A DNA stretch of 64,000 nt from NCBI RefSeq assembly GCF_000285535.1, contig NZ_HE610985.1, positions 182,084-246,083 of the forward strand, in the 5' to 3' direction. Shown piece by piece: positions 61,216 to 64,000 of the stretch (position 1 is the first letter of the stretch; each line of letters opens with the position of its first letter). The translations under genes were made by a program, and so were the position numbers. The stretch comes from Bacillus timonensis. Lineage in GTDB: Bacteria; Bacillota; Bacilli; Bacillales; Bacillaceae_L. A model generated the notes under the pieces. It saw nothing but the letters and a program-made list of their open reading frames with translations, had not been told where the DNA came from and ran no database searches.

Positions 61216-61461
61216 CTAAGCCCGTTTCTTATTTGGAATTAGATTTCCCTTTCTTTTTTTGTAAAAATAATGGAAAAGTTCGCCCATGATAGTCAGCACA
61301 AAGGAAAAAAGAACTATTACTTCAGCGGCATCCATTACTTGAAAAGGACTAACTGCATTTCGAATCGTTGTATTAAGATCATATCCTTGCAGATAATCAA
61401 GCCCAAACGAAAAACCCATTAAACAAACCATTATCAACAGGCTAATTCCAATTATCTTCAT
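61216..61461 (-). CDS. Small membrane protein, two helices
   Basis: 81 residues; ATG 61461 behind AAAAGGAGGG. Hydrophobic N-terminal helix (IIGISLLIMVCLMGFSFGL) and a second one (EVIVLFSFVLTIMGELFHYF), then a basic tail (KKRKGNLIPNKKRA). The family is not recognised. Divergent from the germination operon with 115 bases between them. Confidence 0.75.
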   Translation of the reverse strand: MKIIGISLLIMVCLMGFSFGLDYLQGYDLNTTIRNAVSPFQVMDAAEVIVLFSFVLTIMGELFHYFYKKRKGNLIPNKKRA

Positions 61462-61576
61462 TTTATGTCCCTCCTTTTATTTATCATCCCCTGTAAAATC
61501 ACCTATATCACAAAGGTATAAATAAAAATGTTAATGGCGACAACTGTATGTAAAAAGTGTAGGAAGGTTATAGATA

Positions 61577-63207
61577 ATGCCTGGTTTTTTCAAGAGTAAA
61601 CAAAATAAACGAAGCATAATCAATGAAAACCAACATAATAGTCAGGCGAATCAGGATTCCAAGAACCCCTTAGATGAATTATTATCTACTAATCTCGATG
61701 TGATTCAAAAAAAACAGGCAATAGTTCTGATGTCATCATTCGAACAGTAAACATTGGACTCCATACCAAGTCTCAGATTGCTATTGTATTCATAGAAGGA
61801 CTTGTTGATAGCGACTCCATTAAAGATTTTTTAATTGAAACCATCATGAAAAATCCTGATTTACAGGAAAAACTGATTCGACAAGATCCAATAGAAATCA
61901 TCGAAGAAGAGGCATTGCCTTTTGGCAGTATCAAATTAGCCAGTGATTGGGAACAACTGTTTTCTTCATTGATGGAAGGGGAAACAATCATTCTTCTCGA
62001 TGGAAAAACGAAGGCGATGATTGTTGATACAAAGGGTGGAGAAAAACGATCGATTGAAGAGCCAAGCAGTCAGGTGGTCGTTCGTGGTCCGCGTGATGGA
62101 TTTACGGAGTCCATTAGAACAAATACTTCGTTGGTCCGCCGACGTATCAAAGATCCGAATTTATGGGTGGAGTCCATGAAGATTGGAAAAGTCACAAATA
62201 CTGATGTTGCCATGATGTATATAAAAGGAATTGCGAATGACAAAATCGTTAAAGAGGCTCGCAAACGGCTCGAACAAATCAACATTGATAGTATTCTTGA
62301 ATCGGGCTATATTGAACAACTCATCGAGGACCAAACGTTTACCTCTTTTCCGACTCTTTATCACACAGAAAGACCGGATGCTGTTGCTGGGAATCTTCTC
62401 GAAGGGAGAATTGCCATTTTCGTGGATGGAACTCCTTTTGTATTACTCGCCCCGGCAGTTTTTATTCAATTCTTTCAGTCTGTCGAGGACTATTATGCCC
62501 GCTTTGATATTGCAACAGCCATTCGTTTTCTAAGAATCTTGATTTTTTTTATTTCGCTCATTGCACCGGCTGCCTATATTGCCGCAACCACGTTCCATCA
62601 GGAAATGATTCCGACTCAGCTATTGATTGCGGTAGCGGCACAGAGGGAAGCTGTGCCCTTTCCAGCATTTGTGGAAGCCATGATTATGGAAATAACATTT
62701 GAAATATTAAGAGAGGCTGGAGTTCGAATGCCAAGGGCAGTGGGCTCGGCGATTTCCATTGTTGGAGCACTTGTCATCGGACAAGCAGCTGTTCAAGCAG
62801 GAATTGTTTCGCCTGCCATGACGATTGTTGTGGCGATGACTGCAATTGCTAGTTTCGCAACACCATCATTTGCGATGGCAATTGCTGCCCGTTTGGTTCG
62901 TTTTATCTTTATGATTGGTGCTGCAGCATTTGGTTTTTATGGCATAATTCTCGGGATTATCATGCTCACAATCCATCTTTGTGGTCTACGCTCGTTTGGT
63001 GTACCTTATATGATGCCATTTGCCCCATTAAGCCTTGTCAACAATGAAGATACTTTAATCCGGGCACCATGGTGGGCATTAAAAAAACGTCCTCCACTTA
63101 TTAGTAGTGAAAATAAGGTTCGGGAAGGTAAAGACCAGAAACCCCAACCTCCAAGTGACCGTGGAATGATGAATCTGAGTAATGAAAAGGGTGACCAGCA
63201 TGAATAA
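61577..63207 (+). pseudogene. gerA: GerA-family spore germination receptor subunit A, frameshifted
   Basis: ATG 61577 after AGGAAGG. The hydrophilic N-terminus (MPGFFKSKQNKRS ...) runs to LDVIQKK; at the A run 61707-61714 the frame is lost, while the homologous frame continues TGNSSDVIIRTVNIGLHTKS and IAIVFIEGLVD to the stop at 63207. Then come the GerA signatures: PRDGFTESIRTNTSLVRRRI, the membrane part with FHQEMIPTQLLIAVAAQREA and a hydrophilic C-terminus. One more A would restore about 543 residues. The receptor acts in the inner spore membrane to sense germinants. Overlaps gerC by eight bases; no gerB gene lies between. Confidence 0.88.
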
Positions 63208-64000
63208 AGTTATCTTATTTGTCATGTTATTCCTTAGTATGTTACTCCTAACAAGTTGTTGGAGCAAAAAGGAGCTTACCGATATTGCCATCGTTTCCGC
63301 TTTAGGGGTTGATTTGGATGGAGATGGTAGGTATGTAGGTACAATTCAAGTGGTAAACCCCGGTAACGTTGCAGGAGGCCAGCAAGGTGGTGGCAATAAT
63401 AGCTATGGGCCACCCGTTAATGTGTATAGTGAAACTGGAAATAACTTAGTTGAAATAAGTAAGAAGTTTTCAACAAAGATTTCAAGAAGGCTTTATTATG
63501 CTCATACAAATTTGGTCGTTGTCGGAGAACGATTAGCAAGAGAAGAGGGAATTTTGCATATTCTTGATGCCATGGACCGTGACCCAGAATTTCGAATTAC
63601 GTCAGTTGTGGTCATTGCTCAGGATACTGCAGCTAAAGACCTTTTAAGAACATTGACTCCTATTGATAAATTACCTTCTAACAAAGTTATTAAAACATTA
63701 AAGAGTACTGAAAAAAATTGGGGTTCACATTTAGAAGTTAATATGAAAGATGTAATAAATGACCTTGTTTCAGAAGGGAAAGAACCGTTAATAACCGGTT
63801 TTGGTGTAAGAGGGGAAATCAATCAAGCGATGAAATTGGAAAATCTTCAAGAAACGACTCCTGAAGCCATTCTTCAAGCTGAAGGAATCGCTGTATTTAA
63901 AGACGGAAAGTTGGTTGATTGGTTACAAGATGATACGGCAAGGGGAAGTTTATGGATTTTGGACAAAATTCAAGAAACAGATCTTAATATTGATTGGGAA
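63200..64000 (+). CDS. gerC: Ger(x)C family spore germination lipoprotein (3' end outside window)
   Basis: At least 267 residues; ATG 63200, overlapping the gerA stop, with AAAGGGTG upstream. Lipobox LLLTSC near residue 19, then WSKKELTDIAIVSALGVDLD, which is the standard GerC start, a Gly/Gln/Asn-rich insertion (GNVAGGQQGGGNNSYGPP) and ISRRLYYAHTNLVVVGERLA. Attached to the outer face of the inner spore membrane as part of the germinant receptor. The gene continues beyond the window. Confidence 0.92.
   Translation, partial: MNKVILFVMLFLSMLLLTSCWSKKELTDIAIVSALGVDLDGDGRYVGTIQVVNPGNVAGGQQGGGNNSYGPPVNVYSETGNNLVEISKKFSTKISRRLYYAHTNLVVVGERLAREEGILHILDAMDRDPEFRITSVVVIAQDTAAKDLLRTLTPIDKLPSNKVIKTLKSTEKNWGSHLEVNMKDVINDLVSEGKEPLITGFGVRGEINQAMKLENLQETTPEAILQAEGIAVFKDGKLVDWLQDDTARGSLWILDKIQETDLNIDWE

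Overview
The window looks like a chromosomal segment of a low-GC, endospore-forming Bacillaceae. Strong AGGAGG-type ribosome binding sites are everywhere. A GerA/GerC germination operon begins at the right end, a SleB-type cortex hydrolase carries four LysM domains, and a ComK homologue, a guanine-class riboswitch and a close copy of the Bacillus frlBONMD operon are present. I see no rRNA, tRNA, CRISPR array or complete transposon.

Layout. 0-3.4 kb: an XRE repressor gene, the small-protein set YvrJ / DUF2922 / DUF1659 (minus strand), a frameshifted comK and a DnaD-like gene. The repressor and comK upstream regions share a distinctive paired palindrome. 3.5-11.1 kb: a PucR-type regulator, then an amidohydrolase, an M20 peptidase-family hydrolase, an unrecognised internally duplicated permease and two nitrilase-family amidases; this looks like a catabolic operon for a cyclic amide or ureide. 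11.5-15 kb: a McrBC-type type IV restriction system. 15.3-30.6 kb: two paralogous fructosamine (Amadori compound) loci, each with its own GntR regulator, a FrlD-type kinase, an ABC importer and FrlB-type SIS proteins, ending in a HAD phosphatase. 30.6-33 kb: a decayed MFS remnant, a phage-type AP2/HNH-like gene, a tiny gene with a GT51 transglycosylase, and a small basic protein. 33.4-40.8 kb: a LacI-controlled sugar operon (epimerase, ABC importer, two Gfo/Idh/MocA dehydrogenases). 41-46.7 kb: a nuclease-like gene, a guanine-type riboswitch operon (NCS2 permease plus phosphoribosyltransferase), small proteins and the LysM-SleB hydrolase. 47-52.8 kb: a PAS-type sigma-54 activator, three upstream activating sites, a -24/-12 promoter, a secreted PHB-depolymerase-like esterase, a CitMHS-like transporter and two AtuA-family proteins. 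53.4-61.1 kb: a second LacI-controlled operon (zinc dehydrogenase, epimerase, ABC importer, SDR, hexulose-phosphate-synthase-like decarboxylase). 61.2-64 kb: a small membrane protein and the gerA-gerC start (gerC runs off the window).

Common themes. All four ABC importers have a binding protein and two permeases but no ATPase, which fits a shared MsmX-type ATPase encoded elsewhere. In all four a hairpin sits between the binding-protein gene and the first permease gene. Several operators can be read directly: ACCAACTATAGTTGGT (XRE), TGGTATATACCA (first GntR), TGTAACCGGTTACA-like (first LacI) and ATGAAACGTTTCAT (second LacI).

Six genes (comK, the second amidase, frlC-like, the CitMHS-like transporter, one ABC permease and gerA) are each interrupted by a single-base frameshift, five of them at A or T runs. 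Either the assembly has homopolymer errors or these genes are decaying; this should be settled before any function is called lost.
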